From assembly GCA_018065005.1 (NCBI GenBank), contig JAGHUD010000050.1:1-38239 (forward strand): a stretch of 38,239 nt of DNA, read 5' to 3'. Below the pieces are notes generated by a model. The model worked only from the letters and a program-made list of their open reading frames with translations. It had not been told where the DNA came from and did not search any database. Each line of letters begins with the position of its first letter. Within the stretch, counting starts at the first letter, position 1. The stretch comes from Candidatus Physcousia equi. Its GTDB lineage: Bacteria > Bacteroidota > Bacteroidia > Bacteroidales > Bacteroidaceae. Shown here piece after piece: positions 8,867 to 17,071 of the stretch. Made by a program: the position numbers and the translations under genes.

Positions 8867-9506
8867 TTTCACTCTTTGCTTTCCCGCACAAGGCAAGACA
8901 AGCAAGTATCGTGTCGAAGTTGAGATGCCACCAGCCAAACTGCTCAATGGCTTCGGTGTCGGTGTCGACCTTGTTGGTGCAGGCATGTGGCTTACGGGTG
9001 CGCGTTTCGGCAGCCTGGAAGCCATGGCGCGCTTGAACCTCTTAGAGAAATACTTTCCTGTCTTCGAACTCGGAATAGGAAAATGCGATAGAGAAGGCGA
9101 AGAGCAACAGACCAAGTTCCACGCCCAATCCCCTTATTTTCGAATCGGTCTTGACTATTGTCTCACCCAGAAGCGCAATGGCAACCGCCTCTTTCTCGGT
9201 GCACGTTATGGATTCACCAGTCAAACCTACGACTACTCAAATGAAGCGTTTCAGGATCCCATATACGAAGCATCTACCACGCCACTTCATTTTGAAGGTT
9301 TAAGAGGAAAGACTCACTGGTTGGAACTGTGCGTTGGAATAGAAACACGCTTGTGGAGTATCGTTCGTCTTGGATTTAGCATACGCTTCAAGCCGCGCCT
9401 CTCCACCGACTATTCCGAACATGGCGAACCTTGGTATGTCCCTGGATTTGGAAAAAATGGAATCACCACCTGGGGCGGTTCCGTAAATTTAATGTTTGAC
9501 CTATGA
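8826..9506 (+). CDS. DUF6048-family probable outer-membrane beta-barrel
   Basis: A 226-residue protein with a cleavable signal peptide (residues 1-23, ending AQG). It then shows alternating aromatic beta-strands such as YFRIGLDYCL, NRLFLGARYGFT and WLELCVGIETRLW, and ends in a hydrophobic strand (GGSVNLMFDL). This looks like a small outer-membrane barrel. It overlaps DUF6452 by 41 bp upstream and ApbE by an ATGA junction downstream (ATG at 9503 inside the last codons), so the three genes form a tight block. No biochemical role is known for this family. Confidence 0.75.
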   Translation: MARILRYIFIAAISFTLCFPAQGKTSKYRVEVEMPPAKLLNGFGVGVDLVGAGMWLTGARFGSLEAMARLNLLEKYFPVFELGIGKCDREGEEQQTKFHAQSPYFRIGLDYCLTQKRNGNRLFLGARYGFTSQTYDYSNEAFQDPIYEASTTPLHFEGLRGKTHWLELCVGIETRLWSIVRLGFSIRFKPRLSTDYSEHGEPWYVPGFGKNGITTWGGSVNLMFDL

Positions 9507-10516
9507 TTCTAAAAGAAAAACCATGGCTCTGGCGCATCCCATTTTTAGTATTGCTCGTTGTGGGCAGTGTTTGGGCCATCAAAAAGAACCGCACACAAGC
9601 GGAAAAAGGCGTTTGGCAAAGCGCCGAAGGCACGGTATTCGGCACTGTTTACCATGCCACCTATCAGTCGGATAAAGACTTGCACAGCGAGCTTCTTGCC
9701 GCCCTCGACAGTGTGGATGCCTCTTTGTCGATGTTCAATCCCCAAAGCACTGTCAGTCTCATCAACAGCAACAAGAGCGACAGCGCAGATTCTCTTTTCA
9801 CCCATGTCTTTACGCTTGCCCAAAAGGTAAGTGGTAAAACAGGAGGCGCCTTTGACGTCACCGTAGCCCCATTGGTCAATGCTTGGGGCTTTGGTTTCAA
9901 GAACGGGACACTGCCCGACAGCCTTCAGGTGGACAGCATCCTCCAGTATGTCGGATGGCAGCGCGTAGCCCTGCAAGAGGGTAGGGTAGTTAAGGACGAC
10001 CCGAACATAGTAATGGATTTTAGTGCTATTGCCAAGGGATTCGGTTGTGATCGCGTGGCAGAAGTCTTCCGGCGTCATGGCGTGCAAAACTTCATGATAG
10101 AGATAGGAGGAGAGGTAGTTGTTCAAGGCAAGAACAAGAAGGGTGAGCCGTGGCGTGTGGGCGTGAACAAACCCGTTGACGACGCCTCCAGCAGCAGCAC
10201 CGAACTGGAAGAAGTCCTCTCGCTCACCGATTGTGCTATGGCAACAAGCGGAAACTATCGAAACTTCTACACAACAGACGATGGACGGCGTGTGGCACAC
10301 ACCATCGATCCGCACACGGGCTACCCTGTTCAGCACTCGCTGCTCAGCGCCACCGTCTTTGCCCCTACTTGTGCTGAAGCAGACGCCTTTGCCACTTCAT
10401 TCATGGTGCTCGGACTCGAAGGCGCCAAAGAAGTGCTCAAGCAGCAACGGCAACTGAAGGTCTTTCTTATCTATGCCGATGGCAAAGAGAATAAAGTATA
10501 TCGAACCATCGAATAA
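9503..10516 (+). CDS. apbE: FAD:protein FMN transferase (ApbE)
   Basis: A 337-residue flavin transferase that would attach FMN covalently to a Ser/Thr of exported or membrane electron-transfer proteins (NqrB/C, RnfG and relatives). It has an N-terminal membrane anchor (about residues 9-26), a substrate-flavin region with GAFDVTVAPLVNAWGFG, the SAIAKGFGCD helix, the conserved SGNYRNFY near 248-255, IDPHTG near 270, and the metal-binding EADAFATSFMVLG near 293. All family landmarks are intact. It starts in an ATGA overlap with the DUF6048 gene and is followed 18 bp later by a Crp/Fnr regulator. Its flavoprotein target is not encoded in this window. Confidence 0.95.
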   Translation: MILKEKPWLWRIPFLVLLVVGSVWAIKKNRTQAEKGVWQSAEGTVFGTVYHATYQSDKDLHSELLAALDSVDASLSMFNPQSTVSLINSNKSDSADSLFTHVFTLAQKVSGKTGGAFDVTVAPLVNAWGFGFKNGTLPDSLQVDSILQYVGWQRVALQEGRVVKDDPNIVMDFSAIAKGFGCDRVAEVFRRHGVQNFMIEIGGEVVVQGKNKKGEPWRVGVNKPVDDASSSSTELEEVLSLTDCAMATSGNYRNFYTTDDGRRVAHTIDPHTGYPVQHSLLSATVFAPTCAEADAFATSFMVLGLEGAKEVLKQQRQLKVFLIYADGKENKVYRTIE

Positions 10517-10534
10517 CAACCGTGAGCATCGCCT

Positions 10535-11173
10535 ATGGAACTGACTCAGTTATACGATCGCTTGACAGCCGTCCCCCTCTTCCGAGGCTTGAGTGCCGAG
10601 GACTTCACCAACATTGCGGATCGTGTTTCGCTGCGCTGGGTCACCGTTGTGGCAGGCCAACCCGTAATCCAAAGCGAGGAACCATGCCACCACCTTGTCT
10701 TCCTGTGTGAAGGAACACTCCTGCGTACCACGCACCACGACAACAAGACCTACACCGTCACGGACCTCGTAGAACCCGCCCAGGTCATCGAGCCCGAGCG
10801 TCTCTATGGTCTGAGTACATGTTATCGCAGCAACTATCGAGCCCAGACCACATCGCGCTTGCTGCTCATCCCCAAGGAGGAAGTGCACCGCATCCTGCTT
10901 GCCATCCCCATCTGGCGCATCAACTTCCTCAACCTCCTCGCCACGCAGTGCAATCGCAACCATCAAGCCATGCTGCCCCGCATCTACAACCTGCGCGAGC
11001 AAGTGCTGCACTTTGGCAGCCCCAAACCGCTCAGCATCCGCATCCGCATGTCTGATCTTGGCAAGTACATTGGAGCTGCGCGCAAGACCGTATCCAACCT
11101 GCTACATCAGTTAGAGGACGAAGGGTTGGTGCATCTTCGCCCAAATCTCATAGAGTTCACATATAAGGAATAA
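10535..11173 (+). CDS. Crp/Fnr-family transcriptional regulator
   Basis: A 212-residue regulator with an N-terminal cyclic-nucleotide-type beta-roll (about residues 15-125) and a C-terminal winged helix-turn-helix (about 160-205, recognition helix region IGAARKTVSNLLHQLEDEGLV). It lacks the N-terminal Cys cluster of FNR and a clear cAMP-binding RE-S motif, so its ligand is unknown. It lies 18 bp after apbE and 21 bp before the M3 peptidase gene, probably within one transcript. Its targets cannot be inferred from the sequence. Confidence 0.9.
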   Translation: MELTQLYDRLTAVPLFRGLSAEDFTNIADRVSLRWVTVVAGQPVIQSEEPCHHLVFLCEGTLLRTTHHDNKTYTVTDLVEPAQVIEPERLYGLSTCYRSNYRAQTTSRLLLIPKEEVHRILLAIPIWRINFLNLLATQCNRNHQAMLPRIYNLREQVLHFGSPKPLSIRIRMSDLGKYIGAARKTVSNLLHQLEDEGLVHLRPNLIEFTYKE

Positions 11174-11194
11174 GCATTTTTTCTCTCTCATCCT

Positions 11195-13825
11195 ATGCAT
11201 ACAAATCCGTTTCTTCAGAAATACACCACCCCCTTCGACGTTCCCCCTTTCGATGCCATTCAATTCTCCGACTATGAGGAGGCCATGCTCGAGGGCATGA
11301 AAAGAGAGGTGGCAGAGTATGAGCAGATAGTGAGCAATCCCGAAGCGCCCACCTTTGAGAACACCATCGACACCGATGGCGACAAGACACTATCTCGCGC
11401 CACATCTGTGTTCTTCAATCTCCTCTCCGCCCACACCAATGATGAGATGGATGCCCTGGCACAGAAGATGCAACCTCTGCTCACCGAGCATGCGCAGAAT
11501 TTTGTGCTTGACCCACGCAATTTTGAACGCATCAAGCTCCTCAAGGAGCGCTACGAAAACCCCGCCACTGCGCCGCGCCAGCTCGACGCAGAGGAACAGA
11601 CCTTGCTGGAGCATATCTACGAAGGATTTGAGCGAAGCGGTGCCACCTTGCCCGACGACAAAAAGCAGCGCTACCGCGAACTCTCGCAGGAGTTGGGCAT
11701 GGTCACCCTACAGTTCCAGCAGAACGAGCTGAAGGATACCAACAACTTCTCGCTCTACATCACCGATCCCAGCCGACTCAAGGGGCTCCCCCCATCAGCC
11801 ATTGATGCAGCAGCCCTCGCTGCCAAGCAAGCCGACAAACCGCTCCTCACCACCGACGACGGAATTGAGACACATGGTTGGCTCTTCACGCTTCATGCCC
11901 CCTCCTATGGTCCCTTCATGACCTACAGTGAGGTGCGTGATCTGCGCGAGCAGATGTATCGTGCCAGCAGCAGTGTCTGCTTGGGCAACAACGAATACAA
12001 CAACGTAGACCTCGTGCGTCGCATCGTTGACTTGCGCCGCGAGATAGCCCAACTCTTTGGCTATCCCAACTGGGCATCCTACGTGCTCAAGCATCGCATG
12101 GCAGAGGATGTGGCGCACGTCAACAAACTCCTTCAGCAGCTTCTCGCAGCCTATATGCCCAAAGCGCGTGAAGAAGTGGCAGAAATAGAATCTTTTGCAC
12201 GCGCCAAAGAGGGAGAAGACTTCAAGCTCATGCCGTGGGACTTCTCTCACTACTCCCATCTGCTCAAGATGGAGCGCTACAACATAGACAGCGAGATGCT
12301 GCGCCCCTATCTCGAACTCTCCAAAGTCAAACAGGGCGTCTTTGGGCTCGCTACACGTCTCTATGGCATCACCTTCCATCTCCGTGCAGACATCCCTACC
12401 TATCATCCCGACGTCGAGGCATGGGAGGTGCGCGATGCCGATAGCACCTTCCTTGCCATTCTCTACACCGACTTCCATCCGCGGCCCTCAAAGCAGAGCG
12501 GAGCATGGATGACCACCTTCCAGGACCAGTATCGCCGCCAGAGGAATGAGCGATGGGAAGACACGCGCCCCATCGTCTCGCTCGTGATGAACTTCACAAA
12601 ACCCACCGAGACCAAGCCCGCATTGCTCACATTGGGCGAAGTAGAGACCTTCCTCCACGAATTTGGTCATGCGCTCCATGCCATCTTCTCGAAGGTGCGA
12701 TTCGAAAGTCTCAGTTGCACCAATGTCTATCGCGACTTTGTGGAACTTCCCTCCCAGTTCATGGAAAACTACGCAGTCGAGCCTGAGTTCCTCCACACCT
12801 TTGCCCGCCACTACGAGACCGATGAACCGATGCCCGACGAACTTATCGAGCGCATTCGTCGCTGTCGCAACTATTGTGTGGCATATTCTTGCATACGTCA
12901 AGTCAGCTTCGGCATGTTGGACATGGCATACTACACACTCGAGAAGCCTTTCGCCGAAGCTGCTGCCCAGTTGGAGGGATCTGCCACAAGTTCCGATGTG
13001 GAGCACTTCGAGCGTCAGGCATGGGCACCCACCCAGCTCCTGCCCACCATCGAGGGCGCTTGCATGTCCGTCCGATTCGGTCACATCATGAATGGTGGCT
13101 ACAGTGCAGGCTACTACAGCTATAAGTGGGCAGAGGTCCTCGATGCCGATGCCTTCAGCGTCTTCCAGCAAGAAGGTATCTTCAACCAGCAAACAGCCCG
13201 CCGCTTCCGCGATGAAGTGCTCTCCCGAGGTGGCACCGAGCCCCCCATGAACCTCTATCGTCGCTTCAGGGGTGGCGAGCCCTCTAGCGATGCCCTTCAA
13301 CGCCGCAATGGTATTACCCTCTCCGATGCTCATGAGCAGCCGGTTCAAGAGGCGTCGGTGCCAGAACCAGCAGTCTCCGAGCACGCCGTGCCGTCGGAGT
13401 TTGAACCCCACCGCAACAAAGAAGAGCTGGATCGCCGCTACCTCCGCATGGCACACATCTGGAGTGAGAACAGCTATTGCAAGCGTCGTCAGGTGGGGGC
13501 GCTCATTGTCAAGGACAAGATGATCATCAGCGACGGCTACAACGGTACCCCCACTGGGTTTGAGAACATCTGCGAAGACGAGCTTAACGTCAGCAAGCCC
13601 TATGTCTTGCATGCCGAGGCAAATGCCATCACGAAGATAGCGCGTTCCAATAATAACAGTGACGGAGCCACACTGTACGTCACCGACTCCCCCTGCATCG
13701 AATGTGCCAAGCTCATCATTCAAGCCGGCATCCGACGTGTTGTCTTCGCCCGCAGCTATCGTCTCACCGAAGGCATCGACCTTCTGCGCCGAGCCGGCAT
13801 CGAAATCATCCAAATGGAAATCTAA
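11195..13825 (+). CDS. M3-family metallopeptidase fused in frame to a dCMP deaminase
   Basis: An 876-residue protein. Residues 1 to about 708 are a full M3 peptidase of the Dcp/oligopeptidase A type, with zinc motif HEFGH at 488-492 and downstream landmarks such as ENYAVEPEFL, SFGMLDMAYY and GGYSAGYYSYKWAEVLDADAF-like sequence. Residues about 746-876 form a zinc-dependent deoxycytidylate deaminase: SYCKRRQVGALIVKD, SDGYNGTPTGFENIC, His806-Ala-Glu808, and Cys834/Cys837 in PCIEC. About 37 residues rich in Ala, Pro, Glu and Val join them. There is no stop in frame; a GTG at 13388 is the only plausible internal start. The two activities (intracellular peptide hydrolysis; dCMP to dUMP for dTMP synthesis) are unrelated, and Bacteroidales normally encode them separately. 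S41 peptidase follows 21 bp later. Confidence 0.93.
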   Translation: MHTNPFLQKYTTPFDVPPFDAIQFSDYEEAMLEGMKREVAEYEQIVSNPEAPTFENTIDTDGDKTLSRATSVFFNLLSAHTNDEMDALAQKMQPLLTEHAQNFVLDPRNFERIKLLKERYENPATAPRQLDAEEQTLLEHIYEGFERSGATLPDDKKQRYRELSQELGMVTLQFQQNELKDTNNFSLYITDPSRLKGLPPSAIDAAALAAKQADKPLLTTDDGIETHGWLFTLHAPSYGPFMTYSEVRDLREQMYRASSSVCLGNNEYNNVDLVRRIVDLRREIAQLFGYPNWASYVLKHRMAEDVAHVNKLLQQLLAAYMPKAREEVAEIESFARAKEGEDFKLMPWDFSHYSHLLKMERYNIDSEMLRPYLELSKVKQGVFGLATRLYGITFHLRADIPTYHPDVEAWEVRDADSTFLAILYTDFHPRPSKQSGAWMTTFQDQYRRQRNERWEDTRPIVSLVMNFTKPTETKPALLTLGEVETFLHEFGHALHAIFSKVRFESLSCTNVYRDFVELPSQFMENYAVEPEFLHTFARHYETDEPMPDELIERIRRCRNYCVAYSCIRQVSFGMLDMAYYTLEKPFAEAAAQLEGSATSSDVEHFERQAWAPTQLLPTIEGACMSVRFGHIMNGGYSAGYYSYKWAEVLDADAFSVFQQEGIFNQQTARRFRDEVLSRGGTEPPMNLYRRFRGGEPSSDALQRRNGITLSDAHEQPVQEASVPEPAVSEHAVPSEFEPHRNKEELDRRYLRMAHIWSENSYCKRRQVGALIVKDKMIISDGYNGTPTGFENICEDELNVSKPYVLHAEANAITKIARSNNNSDGATLYVTDSPCIECAKLIIQAGIRRVVFARSYRLTEGIDLLRRAGIEIIQMEI

Positions 13826-13846
13826 ACAACAATCAGAACCCCACGA

Positions 13847-15463
13847 ATGAACAGACAACGTTTTGCGCCCCTTGCCATGGCACTCTGCGTCGTAGTAGGC
13901 ATCCTCCTCGGACTCTTCTACTCCAATCATTTTGCCAGCGGAAAACTCAAAATCATCAACGGCGGAGCCAACAAACTGGGCAATCTCCTTGAAGCCATAC
14001 AGAACAACTATGTTGACGAAGTCGGTCTCGACTCTGTCATCGAGAAGTGCATCCCCCTCATCCTCTCCGAGCTCGACCCTCATTCTAGCTACATCAGTGC
14101 TGCTGATGCGCAAGACATTGGCGATGAGCTGAAAGGTTCTTTCATCGGCATCGGAGTCAGCTTCTCGATGCAGCGCGACACTGCCGTCGTGATGCAGGTC
14201 ATCAAAGGGGGACCCTCCGAAAAGACAGGACTCCTGCCGGGCGACCGCATCCTGACCGCCAATGGCGACACCCTCAACGGCTTGCCCAACACCGATGTCA
14301 TGAAGAAACTCAAGGGCGAGCGCGGATCCACGGTGAAGCTCTCCATTGTGCGCAGAGGAGAAAAAGCCCCCCTCAGTTTCACCATCGTAAGAGGCGAGAT
14401 ACCTGTGCGCAGTGTTGATGTCGCCTATATGGTCAACTCCACAACGGGCTACATCAAGGTCGAGAGTTTTGGCGAGCAGACCTATTCGGAGTTCGTCGTA
14501 GCACTTGCCGAACTCAATGCCAACGGCATGAAGAACCTCATCGTCGACCTTCGGGGCAACCACGGAGGCTATATGCACATCGCCATTCAGATGGCCAACG
14601 AGTTCCTCTCACGCAACAAGCTCATCGTCTACACAGAAGGAGCCCACCAGCCTCGCGAGGACTACCACAGCGATGGAAAGGGCAGCTTCCAGCGCATCCC
14701 ACTCGTTGTGCTGGTGGATGAGGGCAGCGCCTCTGCCAGTGAGATCTTTGCCGGAGCCATGCAGGACAACGACCGTGCCACCGTCATCGGGCGCCGCACC
14801 TTTGGAAAGGGACTCGTGCAGCAACCTATGGACTTCAAGGACGGTTCCTCCATACGCCTCACTATAGCCCGCTACTACACCCCTTCTGGACGATGCATTC
14901 AGAAACCGTATGAGCCAGGTCATGGCGAGGAATACGAGATGGAGATTCTCCAGCGTTACGAACGTGGCGAATACTTCTATGGCGACAGCATCAAGCAGGA
15001 TGGCAAGGAGTTCCACACCACGCTCGGACGTCCCGTCTACGGCGGTGGCGGCATCACGCCCGACATCTTCGTGCCCGAGGACACCACCAACTTCACACCC
15101 TACTATCGCGAAGCCGTATTGGGCGGCTATGTGACACAGTTTGCCTTCGACTTTGCCGATCAGGAGCGTGAGAAGCTCAAACACTTCAGTGCCGTGCCAG
15201 ATATGCAGAAATATCTGGGCAAGCAGAACCTCCTCGAGCGTTTTGCGCAATACGCAGCCTCAAAAGGTCTTACACGCCGCAACCTCCAACTCCAGAAGAG
15301 CCGAGTGCCCCTCGAACGCTATCTCATCTCTTCCATCATCTACAATGCCAAGAGTCAGCAAGAACACATCGAATACCTCAACCTCGACGATGCCTCCATG
15401 CTTCGTGCACTTCAAGTCATTGCCGACGGAAAAGCCACACCCAAAGCTGGCATGCGTTACTGA
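13847..15463 (+). CDS. S41-family C-terminal processing peptidase (CtpA/Prc type) with PDZ domain
   Basis: A 538-residue periplasmic serine protease anchored by an N-terminal helix (about residues 7-26). A PDZ domain lies at about 85-165 (GSFIGIGVSF, ending in the GDRIL and GSTVKLSI blocks). The catalytic Ser/Lys dyad is visible in GSASASE (Ser296) and GRRTFGKGLVQ (Lys321, Gln325); the +25 and +29 spacing is that of the family. A C-terminal helical extension of about 150 residues follows. Such enzymes trim C-termini of exported proteins. The gene directly follows the deaminase domain, preserving the deaminase-S41 order I associate with Bacteroidales. Confidence 0.95.
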   Translation: MNRQRFAPLAMALCVVVGILLGLFYSNHFASGKLKIINGGANKLGNLLEAIQNNYVDEVGLDSVIEKCIPLILSELDPHSSYISAADAQDIGDELKGSFIGIGVSFSMQRDTAVVMQVIKGGPSEKTGLLPGDRILTANGDTLNGLPNTDVMKKLKGERGSTVKLSIVRRGEKAPLSFTIVRGEIPVRSVDVAYMVNSTTGYIKVESFGEQTYSEFVVALAELNANGMKNLIVDLRGNHGGYMHIAIQMANEFLSRNKLIVYTEGAHQPREDYHSDGKGSFQRIPLVVLVDEGSASASEIFAGAMQDNDRATVIGRRTFGKGLVQQPMDFKDGSSIRLTIARYYTPSGRCIQKPYEPGHGEEYEMEILQRYERGEYFYGDSIKQDGKEFHTTLGRPVYGGGGITPDIFVPEDTTNFTPYYREAVLGGYVTQFAFDFADQEREKLKHFSAVPDMQKYLGKQNLLERFAQYAASKGLTRRNLQLQKSRVPLERYLISSIIYNAKSQQEHIEYLNLDDASMLRALQVIADGKATPKAGMRY

Positions 15464-15491
15464 TGCGCTCCTGCCCCTACAATCATTCACG

Positions 15492-16697
15492 ATGAAAAGA
15501 ATACTACTCCATATTTCCATCCTCCTCCTCCTCTCCCCCGTATGTCTCAGGGCTCAGGAGGCAAGCGACATCATCGTCTTCCACTCCGACAGCGCAGCCG
15601 TCGCGCTCAGTGCTGCACCCAAGGCGCCCCAGCAGCCGCGCTCTGGTCTGGCGCGTTGGTGGAACAGTCTCATTAATGGCAACATCGACCGCACCTTCGA
15701 GCGACCCTTTGACTTCACCTTTGCCGTCGCACCCTTCTATAGTGCCGACACCGGCGTCTCCTTCGTCGCCCAACTCAGCGCCCTCTATCGTGTGGACCGC
15801 ACTGACTCCCTGCTCCAGGTGAGCAACCTCAGTCTCAGTGCGGGCGCTTCGTGGAACGGCACCTACAACGTCAACCTGATGGGCGACCACCACATCAACC
15901 GCAACCAGCGCCTTAGCTATCGTGTGGAGTTCCGCCGGCAGGTGCGCGACTTTTGGGGCATCAACTACGACGACTGCAACGTCAACACCGCCACCACAAG
16001 CCGCAACCTCCTACTCAACCTCAGTGCTGACTATCAACAACGCATAGCGGCAAGCGGATGGTTCTGGGGTGCCTCCATGCGCATGTTCTACAACCAAGCC
16101 ACAGTCGACCAACCCGCCTACCTCCTGGGGCAAGACCCAAAGGGCTTCTTTGCTGGATTCGGCCCCCTCATCCAGTACGACACACGCGATTATTCCCTCA
16201 ACCCCAAGCGCGGGCTCTATTTCTTCTATCGCAATGTCATCTATCCCAACGTCATCTCTACCAACGCCCATTGGCTCGTCAAGACCACGGCGCAGTTCAG
16301 CGCCTACCACTCCGCTTGGAAAGGTTCCACCTTCGCCTACGATGTCTTCTTCCAGGGTTCTGCCTCCAGGGGACAAATACTTTGGCAGATGAGGGAGATC
16401 TCTTGCGAAGACGACAGACGTATGCGCGGATGCCAGGCTGGTCGCTACATCGACAACAACCAGCTCTCTGCCCAGTTCGAAATCCGTCAAAACGTATGGA
16501 AGCGACTTGGCGTCGTTGCATGGGGTGGTTGTGGCACCTTCTATAACTCTCTCTCCGACATCAGCGGCAGTCGCATCCTTCCCACCTACGGTGCCGGCAT
16601 CCGCTTCGAGTTCAAGCACAACACCAACATCCGCGTCGACTATGGTCGCACACGCAACGAGTCGGTCATCATCTTCAATTTTGGTGAAGCATTCTGA
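15492..16697 (+). CDS. BamA/TamA-like outer-membrane beta-barrel (Omp85 surface-antigen type)
   Basis: A 401-residue protein with signal peptide MKRILLHISILLLLSPVCLR, then an N-terminal linker and a 16-strand-type barrel: RLSYRVEFRRQVRDFWG, the RDYSLNPKRGLYFFYRN block, and a last strand ending in Phe (ESVIIFNFGEAF), the usual outer-membrane signature. The RD-x-x-x-NPKRG element is characteristic of D15/Omp85 barrels. No POTRA domains are present, so it resembles the short stand-alone BamA/TamA proteins of Bacteroidetes rather than BamA. The frame is open further upstream, but that part overlaps the S41 gene; ATG at 15492 gives the signal peptide. Partner and function unknown. Confidence 0.8.
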   Translation: MKRILLHISILLLLSPVCLRAQEASDIIVFHSDSAAVALSAAPKAPQQPRSGLARWWNSLINGNIDRTFERPFDFTFAVAPFYSADTGVSFVAQLSALYRVDRTDSLLQVSNLSLSAGASWNGTYNVNLMGDHHINRNQRLSYRVEFRRQVRDFWGINYDDCNVNTATTSRNLLLNLSADYQQRIAASGWFWGASMRMFYNQATVDQPAYLLGQDPKGFFAGFGPLIQYDTRDYSLNPKRGLYFFYRNVIYPNVISTNAHWLVKTTAQFSAYHSAWKGSTFAYDVFFQGSASRGQILWQMREISCEDDRRMRGCQAGRYIDNNQLSAQFEIRQNVWKRLGVVAWGGCGTFYNSLSDISGSRILPTYGAGIRFEFKHNTNIRVDYGRTRNESVIIFNFGEAF

Positions 16698-16777
16698 ACG
16701 TAGCGCCTCTTTTCTTCACCACACATGCTGAACGTACTTGCTTCTTTCCTTCACCACCCATACTGAACGCAGCGCCC
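16694..16777. repeat. Imperfect 34-35-bp tandem repeat across the stop codon of the barrel gene
   Basis: Copies begin with CTGAACG at 16694, 16728 and 16763. The first two read CTGAACGTA, then a pyrimidine-rich block, then TTCACCAC and CAT. The third stops after 15 bases at the ATG of the dehydrogenase stub. The first copy includes the TGA stop of the barrel gene. Confidence 0.7.
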
Positions 16778-16942
16778 ATGACCAAAATATGTATCTGCGG
16801 TGGAGGTTCTCTTCTCCATGTCTGTGCAGGCGTCCTTTCCTCGCAATCTGGAGTGCAAGTGCGCATCCTTACCTGTCGTCCCACGCTTTGGTCGCAACAG
16901 GTAACCAATTTGTACGATTTTCTCCTTGCGTCATTTCATTAA
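16778..16942 (+). pseudogene. 5' stub of an opine (octopine/nopaline) dehydrogenase-like gene
   Basis: A 54-codon frame starting with ATG at 16778. Its first 40 residues form a clear NAD(P)-binding Rossmann start: MTKICICGGGSLLHVCAGVL, then QVRILTCRPTLWSQQ. This is the N-terminal signature of the NAD/NADP octopine/nopaline dehydrogenase family (GGG-x-L-x-HV, then the second beta-strand and a Trp-Ser after the R-P turn). The full-length enzyme would be about 350 residues. After Gln41 (about 16900) the resemblance ends, the sequence turns AT-rich and a TAA follows at 16940. The 3' part is absent from the window, so this is a deletion or insertion remnant. Another Rossmann reductase family cannot be excluded. 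Confidence 0.6.
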
Positions 16943-17037
16943 CAAGATTCCTTTATCTCCTTCTAATCGACAAATGCGTCCCACGTAAACGATTCTTTTT
17001 TGCATATTCTAAGTCCCTATTTAGTGAACTTTAGTAA

Positions 17038-17062
17038 AAAATGCGTTTAAATCACGCATTTT
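17038..17062 (+). terminator. Hairpin with A/T-rich flanks, possible terminator
   Basis: AAAATGCGT (17038-17046) pairs perfectly with ACGCATTTT (17054-17062) around a 7-base loop. Terminal A and T runs make it work in either direction. It lies 341 bp after the barrel gene stop and 10 bp before the inverted-repeat element at 17072, so it could equally belong to that element. The stretch 16943-17037 between the stub and this hairpin is AT-rich and shows nothing recognisable. Confidence 0.4.
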
Positions 17063-17071
17063 GACCTCTGG

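Noticed and set aside
12488..14578. A 696-codon open frame on the minus strand opposite the M3-deaminase and S41 genes
   Set aside because: It is antisense to two strongly conserved proteins with intact active sites, and its translation shows no recognisable domain. It results from codon bias on the real strand.
15141..15491. Upstream extension of the BamA/TamA-like gene
   Set aside because: It lies inside the S41 gene in another frame, and ATG at 15492 gives a perfect signal peptide.
16738..17034. A 98-codon plus-strand frame in the gap after the barrel gene
   Set aside because: Its composition is atypical and it overlaps, in another frame, the clearly coding dehydrogenase stub.
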